The notes under the pieces: generated by a model
Seen by the model: the letters and a program-made list of their open reading frames with translations, nothing else
Told to the model about the DNA's origin: nothing
Database searches by the model: none
Part shown: in pieces, positions 52,785 to 62,260 of the stretch
Layout of the letters: the number at the start of each line of letters is the position of its first letter
How positions within the stretch are numbered: position 1 is the first letter of the stretch
Program-made: the position numbers and the translations under genes
NCBI RefSeq assembly: GCF_028736215.1
Contig: NZ_CP117883.1
Coordinates: 5,890,001 to 5,954,000 of the forward strand
Direction: 5' to 3'
Length of the DNA stretch: 64,000 bases
DNA from: Mucilaginibacter sp. KACC 22773
GTDB lineage: Bacteria; Bacteroidota; Bacteroidia; Sphingobacteriales; Sphingobacteriaceae

Positions 52785-54383
52785 TTAGAGTGCCTGATTT
52801 ATCAATTTCATAAAGGCTTTAGTATTCGGATTAGCAATCGTTAATTCATAATTTGGTTCTAGAATTGATGTTTTCGAATCTATTTTATATAAAAGTGGTG
52901 TCTGACTTATGTTATCGAGATCCGACCTCGGTGGTGAAGAAGAAATAATTTCGCCATTCTTTCCAATAATTAATTGTTGGGGAACACCAAAGAAATTATA
53001 ATAAAGGAAAGCTGGGTCGTTATTGCCATTCCCATTGGTATATAAATTCACAGAGTTCTGTGACGTATAATGCCCGCTAATTAAACTTTTCATCCAACGC
53101 AATTTATTCTTATCTACACTTACCGTTATGAAAATAACATCATTACGATTTTTATATTCTTCCATTACAGAATGCATAGCAGCAGAGAGTTGCATACAGG
53201 GAACACACCCTGTTGACCAAAAATCCATTACGATGACTTTTCCTTTATAATCACTCAACTTATGAATATTGCCCACCGCATCTTGCAATTCAAAAGGATA
53301 TGCAATAAATAAATGATTGCCCCAATCGCGAAGTAGAGTCTTATATTTATTGTTCCCCATAATTTTCAATGCATCGGCCAGAAAAGATCTTGCTTCGGTT
53401 GAATAAAACTTATTTAATTTTTGGAAGCATATAAATAAAAGTTTGTCCCTTAGCGGACCTTTGTAACCGAATTTAATCCTATTATAGACTTCTTTAAAAG
53501 AATCTCCCCGCATAAATTCACCTTTCTTGCTATAAAGCCTGCACATGTTAAACTCTTTTACGAATATCATATCGGCATAATACGCAGAGGCTATTTGATA
53601 ATTGGTGTCGATTGCTGTATACTGAGGCTTTCTAATATTATATTGCATATACTTTTGCACAACAACTGCATTGCTCTCTATTGGCGGGGTATAACTTAGA
53701 ATATATAATCCATCTAAAATTTGGTATTCACTTAAAGAAAGAATATCCGTATACAATACCCGATACACTGTATCAGTCATTTCCGGCTTGTAGCTATTTA
53801 AAATTTGCAAACGCATCTTTTCCGTGAGCCCGTAAGCAGCATCCTCAAGATACATCTGTTTCCTTCCCGGAAGTTGGGAAGCCCGTAAAGCTACTATTTG
53901 AGGAATGGGATCTATTGAATGTATTTGAAATTGACAGTTTAATTTAGCGCTTCCCTTGCCTTTGAAGGTCAAGTAGCCACCTTGCCGAATATCTAAATCT
54001 ACACTGTCACCTTTTTGAAATAGATATACTTCCTGAAGCTTGGAAAGTGATCTTGTTGGAAAATGTATCGGCAATAAGTTTTTTAGCTGGTGTATTTTGT
54101 CATTTTTATTAAGTATCCAAAATGACAGGTATAAATACTTTTCCAAAGAAGGGATGTTACATTTAAAAGTGCCATCGCTGTTAACCGGAACTTTAACTAT
54201 AACACCCTGATCGAAATTAGTTGATGTTTGATTGATCTTAATGCTTAATTCATTATTCAAATAATGACCTGTTATTGAGGTATCAACATACCCCGAAATT
54301 GTGACGCCGCCAGTCTGACTAAAAGCGCCTACTTGTGAAAGCATAAGGGCTATAGTGAAAATTAAATATAAAATGGGTTTCAT
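52785..54383 (-). CDS. TlpA-like thioredoxin-fold lipid/peptide-uptake operon protein
   Basis: 532 residues with signal peptide (YLIFTIALMLSQVGAFSQ). N-terminal beta-rich DUF4369-like part, long helical middle, and a C-terminal TlpA/AhpC thioredoxin domain with F-W-S-T-G-C-V-P-C-M near 393. Exported thiol-disulfide reductase. Last gene of the SusC-SusD operon, a standard arrangement in Sphingobacteriaceae. Substrate not visible. Confidence 0.8.
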   Translation of the reverse strand: MKPILYLIFTIALMLSQVGAFSQTGGVTISGYVDTSITGHYLNNELSIKINQTSTNFDQGVIVKVPVNSDGTFKCNIPSLEKYLYLSFWILNKNDKIHQLKNLLPIHFPTRSLSKLQEVYLFQKGDSVDLDIRQGGYLTFKGKGSAKLNCQFQIHSIDPIPQIVALRASQLPGRKQMYLEDAAYGLTEKMRLQILNSYKPEMTDTVYRVLYTDILSLSEYQILDGLYILSYTPPIESNAVVVQKYMQYNIRKPQYTAIDTNYQIASAYYADMIFVKEFNMCRLYSKKGEFMRGDSFKEVYNRIKFGYKGPLRDKLLFICFQKLNKFYSTEARSFLADALKIMGNNKYKTLLRDWGNHLFIAYPFELQDAVGNIHKLSDYKGKVIVMDFWSTGCVPCMQLSAAMHSVMEEYKNRNDVIFITVSVDKNKLRWMKSLISGHYTSQNSVNLYTNGNGNNDPAFLYYNFFGVPQQLIIGKNGEIISSSPPRSDLDNISQTPLLYKIDSKTSILEPNYELTIANPNTKAFMKLINQAL

Positions 54384-54448
54384 GTTAAGAAATTGTGATG
54401 AACCGATATTAAGGTACTTTTTGATGAAAAAAATTAGGGGCTAGAAAA

Positions 54449-55816
54449 TTATCGTACATTCTGCTGAAGTCCGCTCAACGCGATTTCGTCGTCGGGGATT
54501 GGAAGGACATATCTCGGGCTATTAGGATCTAAAGTATAAACCTGACCACTAAGATTTCTCGTTAACTTAATATTATGTCCTTCCAGGTTGAAGCGTTTCA
54601 AATCAGTCCATCTGACACTTCGCCAAACTAATGCTTTTCTACGTTCAGTTAAGATTTTTTCAAGCGTATCGCCGGCATCGGTTGCCGTAATTGCAACAAA
54701 CTTGCCCGTTTTCATGCGTGTTTTCAGAAGTTTATTTAGAAAGGATAATGCCTCGTCTTTTTGCTGCCTTCTGGCCAGACATTCTGCTTTAATTAGGTAT
54801 AATTCATCGGTGGCTAATCCGGTAAATGGATTACCCCGATCATTGTTTATCCCTTTACTCGCAATATAGTTTCCAATTGCATTTATCCTGAAATAAACTG
54901 AAGGTCTTAAATCGTTCGGATCGTATAATTTAATTAAGGTTGAATCAACACCATAAACGGTGTTATTCGAGTAAATCGTGGTCTGATATTCCCCCAATTG
55001 CTGCGTAAAATAAATGGTTTCTTGAGCATTAATCGTAAAAGAGGACCTGGTTGAAACAGTTAGTGTATTAAAGTCAGTTAACTGGGAATACAAGGCAAGT
55101 GATTGATCAGCGTTACTTTCCGCGAGTTCATACATTCGCATACTCAAATAAACTCTTGCCAACAAAGCATATGCTGCCACTTTTGATGGCCTGTTTTTTT
55201 TGTCCGGCGTGATGTCCTGATTTAATAAATCCTTTGCTTCCGTTACATCTTTTATAATTTGTTGATAGGTTTCTTCTACTGAACTCCGTTGAACTATTTC
55301 AGTAATCGCTGAATTAAGTTTTAGTGGAATCCCAAGATCCATGTTAGCTGTAGCGGGGTTGTATGCTTTAGCATAAATGCTGGCAAGTGTATAAAACATA
55401 TAAGCTCTTGTAAATAAAGCCCATCCTTTTATATTTTTCAATACAGGGTTATTGTCAATTTTTTGCTTTGCAAGTACGTCGAGAACACTATTGCAATAGA
55501 ATATCGCCTGATATGGTAATTTCCAATCATTTACCTGGGTTTGGCCTGGAAATATTTCTTTATCCCAAATATAAGTGGCCCTTGGAACCACGTTTATTAA
55601 TGATTGCCATGAAGCCAGGTCCACGATAAAATATTCGTCAGCCGACAGTTGGGCAAGTGCTGGCGTCAAATTCATAACATTATCTGTGTTATCTAATAAA
55701 TTTTCTAAATCCTGCGCCGAAGTAGGTACTATTAAAGCGCTATCCGGTTTACGGTCGAGGTTTTTTGAGCATCCCAATAAACAAGAAATCAGGAGTGGTA
55801 ATAATATCTTTTTCAT
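54449..55816 (-). CDS. SusD/RagB-type nutrient-binding lipoprotein
   Basis: 455 residues. Lipoprotein signal (L-L-I-S-C-L-L-G-C-S, lipobox Cys at about 16), TPR-like helices and the SusD C-terminal region (W-R-S-V-R-W-T-D-L-K-R, Y-V-L-P-I-P-D-D-E-I). Surface lipoprotein that captures the ligand for the TonB-dependent partner encoded 11 bp upstream. Substrate unknown; no glycoside hydrolase is nearby, so a peptide or redox-related substrate is possible. Confidence 0.9.
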   Translation of the reverse strand: MKKILLPLLISCLLGCSKNLDRKPDSALIVPTSAQDLENLLDNTDNVMNLTPALAQLSADEYFIVDLASWQSLINVVPRATYIWDKEIFPGQTQVNDWKLPYQAIFYCNSVLDVLAKQKIDNNPVLKNIKGWALFTRAYMFYTLASIYAKAYNPATANMDLGIPLKLNSAITEIVQRSSVEETYQQIIKDVTEAKDLLNQDITPDKKNRPSKVAAYALLARVYLSMRMYELAESNADQSLALYSQLTDFNTLTVSTRSSFTINAQETIYFTQQLGEYQTTIYSNNTVYGVDSTLIKLYDPNDLRPSVYFRINAIGNYIASKGINNDRGNPFTGLATDELYLIKAECLARRQQKDEALSFLNKLLKTRMKTGKFVAITATDAGDTLEKILTERRKALVWRSVRWTDLKRFNLEGHNIKLTRNLSGQVYTLDPNSPRYVLPIPDDEIALSGLQQNVR

Positions 55817-55827
55817 TTTAATGCAGG

Positions 55828-58800
55828 TTATAAGTTTAGATTAATTCCTAATGAACAACTGAATGGCTGCGGTATAACGGTCGTGCCATAATCGGGATCA
55901 ATATTTAATTTATTTGCCCTCCATAAAATCCCTAAGTTCCTCGCGTAAATAAATATTGAAGCTTTTTTAAAGGGCGATCTCTGTAATATGTTACTTAGAA
56001 CCTGGTAGTTTAATTTTATATCCTGTAGTCTAATGTGGTCTCCTTTTTCAACGTTGTCCTCCGAATAGGTGAAAAATGTACTTCTTAGATCATCCTGCGG
56101 ATAAACTAAAGAGGGGCCTTTCGTAATTAATTCATCTCCAGGTTTTTTCCACCGCTTATCGTAATCTGCTTGTTGATATAAATAACTGCCTCCTGAAAAA
56201 ACATTTTGCCTGCGGAAAAAATAGCCCAGCTTATAGGTAATATTTAACGAGAGTTCAAATTCTTTATAGCCGAATGTATTGATAACGCTTCCAAAGTATT
56301 TAGGTGATCCGGAGCCATGGTATTTAAGCGATGCGGGCGTTAGTGAATAAAGGATCGTAGAATAATCTTTGCTTACCGCTCCGTTTACATACCCTTGAGG
56401 AGCACCCGTGGCATCAAGCCCGGCTGAGGGAAAACTAAATACCCCATAATAAGGATATCCTTCGAGGGGGTTATTGTAGTTTCCACTTACAATTTCATAA
56501 TTAGAACTTTGCTTCGCTTTATAGTTTGTGACTTTATCCGTATTATAATTGAACAGGTAGGTTGTTGACCACCTGAATTCATTTGTTAAATTTTTAGTGT
56601 TTATTTCTATATCTATGCCATTTGTACTGAGATTGGCATTATTGCCTTTGAATGCGGTTAAGCCTGATATCATAGAAATCGGACTGTTTCCAATTAAGTC
56701 CTGTGCATCTTTTTTATATATATCCAAACTTCCGCTGACCCGATTGTTTTGTGTTGTAAAATCCAACCCCAAATTCCATGTTTTAACTGTTTCCCATGTT
56801 AATGAAGGATTTGGGGGATTTGATATTGTTGAATAGACATTTCCAAATCTATTGGTAAATCCATAACTCTGCGAAGTAAGAAATGCGGCAAGTGTTTTGT
56901 CTACGTTGCCATTATAGCCGAAAGTAGCTCGTAGCTTTAGCGTTTTTAGCCAATCTATATGGTAAAATTTCTCTCTATCTATGTTCCAAGCGAGTCCGGC
57001 AGACCATAAAGGCACACCCTTTTGATTGGTTTTAACCCCGAATAGGTTGGATTCATCCCTTCTTGCGCTTCCTGAGAGTATGTACTTACCTTTATAGCCA
57101 TATGAAATATTTGCGTAATACGATTGTGTAAAATTAATGAGGTTATTAAGAATGGGCGCTGTAGATAAGAGTTGTGACTGGTTGGGGTCGTAATAAATGC
57201 TATATGGCACAAGCGGATTAATCAAATTGTTGCCATTGATCAACGTTTCGGGCTGGTAACCATATAGTAACTGATTATTTGAATTGGTCCTACCATCATT
57301 AGTTTCATAGCCAACAATGGCGTTAATTTCATGATCTCCCGATAAAAGTTTAGAATATGTGAGCTGAGTCCGGAAAATTTTAGATTTTAGATTAGTTAGT
57401 GATTTATTAAAAACATTACCTATGGGTACCCCATAGCTTACTGTGTTTCCGAAAATGGAAGAATAAGTGTTAATTAAATCCCTTACATAATAATTATCTA
57501 ATCCATAATTTCCTCTATTATTTCCATCCTGATTCAAATATTGATAGCTGACAGAGGCGTTTAATCCACTACCGATATCGTAATTTATACCAAACTTTAA
57601 TTTATATTGGGTGACATTATTATGTTGATTTGGAACCAATTCATCTTTTGGCCGATAATGCCAATCAAGTAACTTACCATTGCCTGCTGTATCAATATAA
57701 GCTATTCGTAAATTACTTACCACTGGCAGAGATTTGCCAGCCTCATCTGCCAAACGGTCGTATGGACTATAAGGGGTGTAAGTCCCATATTTTGAATTGG
57801 TGTTAGTTGAAGCCACATATACTCCACTTGTTAAGGTTAACTTCCCTTTGAATAAAGAAACATTGTTATTTACATCAAACGTTAAGCGGTTATAATTATT
57901 GGTAACCGTATTTTCAAGATTTTTATCATATCCTCCGGATATGTAATAGCTATTGTTTTCGCCACCGCCGCTTAGGTTTAGCTGGTATTGCTGGTAAATT
58001 TTCGGTCTGTAGACATACTTGTTTAAATCCGACCGCACGTCATAGCCTTTCATTTTATTGATTTGCGAAGCAGAGTCTTGCACTGAAATTTCGCCATCCC
58101 TTCTTTTGTTCATAATTTCAACAGCCATTGAAATCGGAGCATAAATTTGACTGATACTTTGGTCATAATATCCTTGCCCAAAAAGATATTGTTCTAAATC
58201 AATATATTCTGATGAAGACATCTGTGGGATATAATTGAGATTTGGCTTACTGGAAATTGTAAGGGTTGATGTTAAGCCAATTTCCATTTTTTTGTTTTTA
58301 TTGCCCTTTTTTGATGTTAAAACTATTACGCCATTACTGGCGCGGGTACCCCAAATTGACGCCGCAGCAGCGTCTTTCAATATTGAAATGGATTCAATAT
58401 CCGCTGGATTAATTTGATCGATAGCGCCTTCATAAGGAAATCCATCATATACAACTAATGGCTCAGCATTGGCAAATAACGTACTTCGTCCACGTATGGA
58501 AATGGTAGGATTATTTGCGCCTCTATCTAAACCACGGTTTAACAATAAACCGCTTGCCACTCCCTCAAGACGGTCGAGAATATTAACTTCCACACTCCGG
58601 TTAATTGTTTTTTTATCAATGAATGTGAATGCCCCTGTTGCTCGTTCTTTAGGCAACGTCTGATATCCTGTCGAAACAATGTTCACTTCCTTTAATTCGT
58701 TTTGGTTTGAGGGAAGAAAAATATTAATAGGCCATGAAGTATTTTCATTAAAACTTACCTGAATAGTTTTGTAACCTATAAAGCTTATAATCAATGTACC

Positions 58801-59010
58801 TTGTTTAGTTCCGGTGTATATTTCAAAATTTCCTTTCTCGTCAGTGGTTGTGGAAGCTTGATTGCTCTTAATTTCAATCGTCGCCCTAGGCAGCGGCTTG
58901 TTATCGGCCGAGTCTATTACTCGCCCTGTAATATGAACAGTTTTTTGTGCCAACGCAATAGAATTAAGGCAAAGCGCGGCCAGTACTATTATGAGTATAG
59001 TTTTTTTCAT
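55828..59010 (-). CDS. SusC/RagA-type TonB-dependent outer-membrane transporter
   Basis: 1060 residues from ATG at 59010 (the frame extends to a TTG at 59022). Signal peptide, carboxypeptidase-like regulatory domain (H-I-T-G-R-V-I-D-S), plug with the usual S-I-L-K-D-A-A-A-A-S-I-W-G-T-R-A-S-N-G-V motif, then the beta-barrel to a final aromatic-poor L-G-I-N-L-N-L. Pairs with the SusD gene. No anti-sigma or sigma gene is attached. Confidence 0.92.
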   Translation of the reverse strand: MKKTILIIVLAALCLNSIALAQKTVHITGRVIDSADNKPLPRATIEIKSNQASTTTDEKGNFEIYTGTKQGTLIISFIGYKTIQVSFNENTSWPINIFLPSNQNELKEVNIVSTGYQTLPKERATGAFTFIDKKTINRSVEVNILDRLEGVASGLLLNRGLDRGANNPTISIRGRSTLFANAEPLVVYDGFPYEGAIDQINPADIESISILKDAAAASIWGTRASNGVIVLTSKKGNKNKKMEIGLTSTLTISSKPNLNYIPQMSSSEYIDLEQYLFGQGYYDQSISQIYAPISMAVEIMNKRRDGEISVQDSASQINKMKGYDVRSDLNKYVYRPKIYQQYQLNLSGGGENNSYYISGGYDKNLENTVTNNYNRLTFDVNNNVSLFKGKLTLTSGVYVASTNTNSKYGTYTPYSPYDRLADEAGKSLPVVSNLRIAYIDTAGNGKLLDWHYRPKDELVPNQHNNVTQYKLKFGINYDIGSGLNASVSYQYLNQDGNNRGNYGLDNYYVRDLINTYSSIFGNTVSYGVPIGNVFNKSLTNLKSKIFRTQLTYSKLLSGDHEINAIVGYETNDGRTNSNNQLLYGYQPETLINGNNLINPLVPYSIYYDPNQSQLLSTAPILNNLINFTQSYYANISYGYKGKYILSGSARRDESNLFGVKTNQKGVPLWSAGLAWNIDREKFYHIDWLKTLKLRATFGYNGNVDKTLAAFLTSQSYGFTNRFGNVYSTISNPPNPSLTWETVKTWNLGLDFTTQNNRVSGSLDIYKKDAQDLIGNSPISMISGLTAFKGNNANLSTNGIDIEINTKNLTNEFRWSTTYLFNYNTDKVTNYKAKQSSNYEIVSGNYNNPLEGYPYYGVFSFPSAGLDATGAPQGYVNGAVSKDYSTILYSLTPASLKYHGSGSPKYFGSVINTFGYKEFELSLNITYKLGYFFRRQNVFSGGSYLYQQADYDKRWKKPGDELITKGPSLVYPQDDLRSTFFTYSEDNVEKGDHIRLQDIKLNYQVLSNILQRSPFKKASIFIYARNLGILWRANKLNIDPDYGTTVIPQPFSCSLGINLNL

Positions 59011-59060
59011 GTATTGGAGCAATTTAAATAGCTAATTATCTTAGATGGACGTAAGAAAAA

Positions 59061-59109
59061 AGGCAGCCCAAAAGAAAGTATTAACTATTAACTGATCCTT
59101 GGGCTGCCT
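59061..59109 (-). terminator. Hairpin with T-run, minus strand
   Basis: AGGCAGCCCAA / TTGGGCTGCCT stem (11 bp), followed on the minus strand by TTTTTTC. It lies upstream of SusC and would end transcripts entering from the right; with no gene there it may belong to the structured RNA candidate at 59319-59399 or act as leader attenuator. Confidence 0.5.
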
Positions 59110-59668
59110 CAAACAAAATTATATAGGCGCTTTAGGCTTGAGAGGAAATAAAATCTGTTGGGGACTAATGCTATGTGGAGTAGTAACTATTTTAAGAATA
59201 GTAAACGAGGCAAGTTTTCTCCTTTTCTTAAAGATTTCAATTCGTTTAAAAAATTTAAAATTGGCGTACGATTTCATTGCTCGTTTAAATAACGAGTCTC
59301 TACGGTTATAAGGTACTATGGCGTCACGGGCCCTAAATACCGTTCTACCAGGCTTCTGACGGCCCTGCCAACGGATTTACAATAGGGCCCATGACGCCAC
59401 AGTGTATCGCAAAAATACAACAATATTGTCATGGGCATAATCTATTGTCCCGTTGGCTGCAATTGTCAGAATTTGGTAGCCGAGACTCTTTGATTAATAC
59501 CTTTATAAAAAGGGAATATTTCTATTACTTCACTTCATAAGAATTACTTCAGAACCAAATGTATTTAAAATAAATCATTTATTTGAATTTATTTTTAAAT
59601 AAATGATTGTTTTTAATTGATTATCTTCTTTTGAGCCTTGCTTCAATACTTTTAGTAAAAATGTAATT
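59110..59668. other. Gene-free region with a long structured hairpin
   Basis: No credible gene (a 70-codon plus-strand frame at 59099-59311 has no coding signs). The main structure is the inverted repeat 59319-59335 / 59383-59399: 17 bp with a single mismatch that becomes a G-U pair in minus-strand RNA. Inner pairs CCGTT/AACGG extend it. The following 200 bases to 59668 are AT-rich and hold the promoter area of the next gene. Confidence 0.5.
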
Positions 59669-60151
59669 TTGAAAGTAGAAGCTCCAGAGAACCTATTAGG
59701 ACCTTACCTGACTAAAAAGGGAAAAGATAGCGTTGAAATACATGAGAAAACCGGCATTCCTATTGGAAGTATAAGGAAAATGCGAAGTGGAGAAACTAAA
59801 GCAATTCCAGCAATAGAACTATATAAAATTTCGTTAGTAACCAAAGATTCAATTAGCCAAGTATTGAACGAAGTCTATCCAAATTTAAAATTATTCTCAA
59901 TCGATAAAATCATATCAACTCAGATCAAAGCAGATACAACAGACCTTGGTAAGGTAATTTTCTCCCTTGAAGATTATGATCTTTACAATTTAGCCCATAA
60001 AACAGGGATAAAAAAGGATCGCCTGCGTCGCCTTACAAAATTGGATTCATCAAAAATTCAATCACATGAACTTTATCTAATCGAGATGGCATCTGATAAG
60101 GAAGCGGGAGAGCTTTTTGCCAATCTCTTTAAAAATATTAGACTTGTATAA
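59669..60151 (+). CDS. Protein with two Xre-like HTH repeats
   Basis: 160 residues, TTG start (no earlier usable ATG; the ATG at 59661 is followed at once by TAA). Two related halves: L-G-P-Y-L-T-K-K-G and I-H-E-K-T-G-I-P-I-G-S-I-R-K-M; then L-G-K-V-I-F-S and L-A-H-K-T-G-I-K-K-D-R-L-R-R-L with E-L-Y-L-I-E. Both match the single HTH of the protein at 61310-61528. Likely a DNA-binding or regulatory protein; function unknown. Confidence 0.55.
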   Translation: MKVEAPENLLGPYLTKKGKDSVEIHEKTGIPIGSIRKMRSGETKAIPAIELYKISLVTKDSISQVLNEVYPNLKLFSIDKIISTQIKADTTDLGKVIFSLEDYDLYNLAHKTGIKKDRLRRLTKLDSSKIQSHELYLIEMASDKEAGELFANLFKNIRLV

Positions 60152-60215
60152 TGAATGATGGTAATTCGGGAAAGTTAACGTCGCCATAGTCTGATCTTTT
60201 TTCGTAAAACGATGA

Positions 60216-60773
60216 TTAATAATCTTTAATTTTTAGTTTCTGATAATCCCAAGCATTACTTTTATCCACCTCGGCCAATTGAGCATAATGTTGATTGGCC
60301 AAGTTCTTAAAATATTCAAATTTTTTCTTTCGATCTGCTAATTGTTGATCGTTAAACCGCCAAGTTTCTATTGGCGCATACCGATTAGCAAGCTCTTTAA
60401 AAATCTGTGCTCTAAGCACTTTCAAATTAAAATTATGCATTTTTAGGCTATCCGCCCGGTCAGCCATTTTCCTGGCCAACAATAATTTATTGGTTGCCCG
60501 ATTTGTACTTAAATCCGGGTTGACAACAAAGCTGTTATACTGTAAATAAAACAACGCCCTATAAAACAAGCTCGTCGTATCGTTTACGTTTGCTTTTAAT
60601 TTTTTGTCCAGACTATCTATAAACATAGCATACATTTTTCCATTTTTTTCCAACGAGCTATTTCCGACGAAGATGACACCGTTTATTACCTTAACAGGCG
60701 GCTGTGCCTGAGTTGCATTTATGAAAAAAAACCATATAGCCGGGAGTATATAGCAAAAGATCAATGTTTTCAT
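60216..60773 (-). CDS. Exported protein of unknown function
   Basis: 185 residues with signal peptide (FCYILPAIWFFFINATQAQ). The mature part is helical and Lys-rich with L-L-L-A-R-K-M-A-D-R-A-D-S, like TPR helices. Tail-to-tail with the HTH-repeat gene. Family not recognised. Confidence 0.6.
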   Translation of the reverse strand: MKTLIFCYILPAIWFFFINATQAQPPVKVINGVIFVGNSSLEKNGKMYAMFIDSLDKKLKANVNDTTSLFYRALFYLQYNSFVVNPDLSTNRATNKLLLARKMADRADSLKMHNFNLKVLRAQIFKELANRYAPIETWRFNDQQLADRKKKFEYFKNLANQHYAQLAEVDKSNAWDYQKLKIKDY

Positions 60774-60887
60774 AATCGTCTATTTAGAATAGTTGTTAAA
60801 TGAAGTCTGTTACAATTACAAAGAAAAGTTCATTTTATATTCAAAGTGGTGAGATGGTAAAAACTTTTGATCCTATCTACTTCAACG

Positions 60888-61148
60888 TTATTTATCGTCC
60901 TGCTTCTTTCGTAAAACCTCTGCTTGGTTGTAAATATCTTGAACAAAATGTTTGAGCTGCTCGGGAAAGCCTATAGTATTTTCCCCATTCAATTTACAAA
61001 GATCAATTTGGTTATCGTCTAGGCTTTTATAGAACCATTCGTTCAAATCGGCTTTAAACTGTTCAAGCGGGACACGGGAAAAATGTTCCATTATACCCGA
61101 TAACGTGCTAAAATCGGGATGGTATTCCTGGGAAACTTTATCACACAT
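60888..61148 (-). CDS. Small protein of unknown function
   Basis: 86 residues, acidic and helical (F-K-A-D-L-N-E-W-F-Y, P-E-Q-L-K-H-F-V-Q-D-I-Y). No signal peptide or known domain. Its own transcription unit between two regulators-like genes. The AAGTGGTGAG motif lies 35 bp beyond its stop. Confidence 0.5.
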   Translation of the reverse strand: MCDKVSQEYHPDFSTLSGIMEHFSRVPLEQFKADLNEWFYKSLDDNQIDLCKLNGENTIGFPEQLKHFVQDIYNQAEVLRKKQDDK

Positions 61149-61309
61149 ATTAATTTAATTAAGGATACTTCACTATGATTTTTACCAACAGGCGTGTTTC
61201 TATTTTCTAAACAAGTGTATTGATTTTCTATCCAAATTCAAATAAATTATTGCATTAAATAATACAGGTGTACATTAATTCTAAATAAGTGTTTAGAATT
61301 TAGAAATTA

Positions 61310-61528
61310 ATGACAGACTTAGGACTTTTTTTATCAAAAAGATCTGTAAATAAGGCCGAAATTTCCCGGCGGACAGGCATCAGCAAATCACGCCTATCCC
61401 AGCTTTCGAACAGCATTGTTACAAAATTAACAACTGAGGAACTTTACCTAATCGCTTTATCGATCGAAGTATCTCCCTGCGAACTTTTAACATTTGTCTG
61501 TACGAAAATATCTTTGCCTGAAAAATAG
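61310..61528 (+). CDS. Small Xre-like HTH protein
   Basis: 72 residues. L-S-K-R-S-V-N-K-A-E-I-S-R-R-T-G-I-S, then K-S-R-L-S-Q-L-S and E-E-L-Y-L-I-A-L form a single helix-turn-helix of the Xre/Cro type. Same domain as the two halves of the 59669-60151 protein. Probably a small DNA-binding regulator. Confidence 0.65.
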   Translation: MTDLGLFLSKRSVNKAEISRRTGISKSRLSQLSNSIVTKLTTEELYLIALSIEVSPCELLTFVCTKISLPEK

Positions 61529-61556
61529 GTCATAGAAACTTTTCCGCTGATATTGC

Positions 61557-62225
61557 TTACTGAACTTTCATCTCATTTTTATTCTTATCTGCTGCCTGGT
61601 ATGCCCAGCCAACAATAAGTTCTATTGCTCTCACCATCTCCTCACGTCCGTCTTCTGTAGCAATATCAATGTCTGAAAAAATGCCTCCATTGAAGCGAGT
61701 GTGTAATATTGTATAATATATACCGCCGACTAACAATGCAGCGACAGCACGGAAATTGACACCCGTATTGGCAAAATGTTGATCTGTTAGTTCAAACAGT
61801 TTTTGACCCATACTTTCGCGTGCATTATGGATGCTTCGCATTAATGGGCTATTAGTCGAAACTTCCCAAAGAATTAGCTTCTGCATTTGCTTATCCATAT
61901 AAAAGTACCGGAACTGGTTTTGAAGGATATTGGTAATCAGTTTTTGGTCATCATTATAGGCTTGCGCGTCAATAAGTTCCTGAACACGATCTGCGAAAGC
62001 CATCCAATAATCAGTTTCCAGAATATATGCCTCTACCAGGTTGTCAAAATCTCTTTCAAAATAATCATAAATCAGTTTTTTAGTTACTCCTGCCTGCTTG
62101 GCGACTTTGTTGACGCCAAGGCCGGTATGTCCCTCCGTTCGGAAGATCTCGCCTACCGCATCTATCAGTTTCCTCTTGGTCAATTCCTTGTTTTTGATAA
62201 CCTTCGGTTTGTTATTGTTGTTCAT
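61557..62225 (-). CDS. TetR-family regulator
   Basis: 222 residues. N-terminal HTH: R-K-L-I-D-A-V-G-E-I-F, G-H-T-G-L-G-V-N-K-V-A-K-Q-A-G-V-T, L-I-Y-D-Y-F. Variable helical ligand-binding part follows. The start is preceded by a basic N-N-K-P-K-V-I-K tail. It lies 35 bp after the siderophore-interacting gene on the same strand, so it most likely controls that gene. Confidence 0.85.
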   Translation of the reverse strand: MNNNNKPKVIKNKELTKRKLIDAVGEIFRTEGHTGLGVNKVAKQAGVTKKLIYDYFERDFDNLVEAYILETDYWMAFADRVQELIDAQAYNDDQKLITNILQNQFRYFYMDKQMQKLILWEVSTNSPLMRSIHNARESMGQKLFELTDQHFANTGVNFRAVAALLVGGIYYTILHTRFNGGIFSDIDIATEDGREEMVRAIELIVGWAYQAADKNKNEMKVQ

Positions 62226-62260
62226 AGTACTATAGCTTAGGTTTTATAGATGAATTAGTA

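Noticed and set aside
59099..59311. 70-codon plus-strand gene upstream of SusC
   Set aside because: Starts inside a terminator hairpin, no coding signs or family similarity.
59319..59399. Integron attC site
   Set aside because: The hairpin is large and imperfect like attC, but the core-site pattern RYYYAAC/GTTRRRY is not at the ends and no integron integrase is near.
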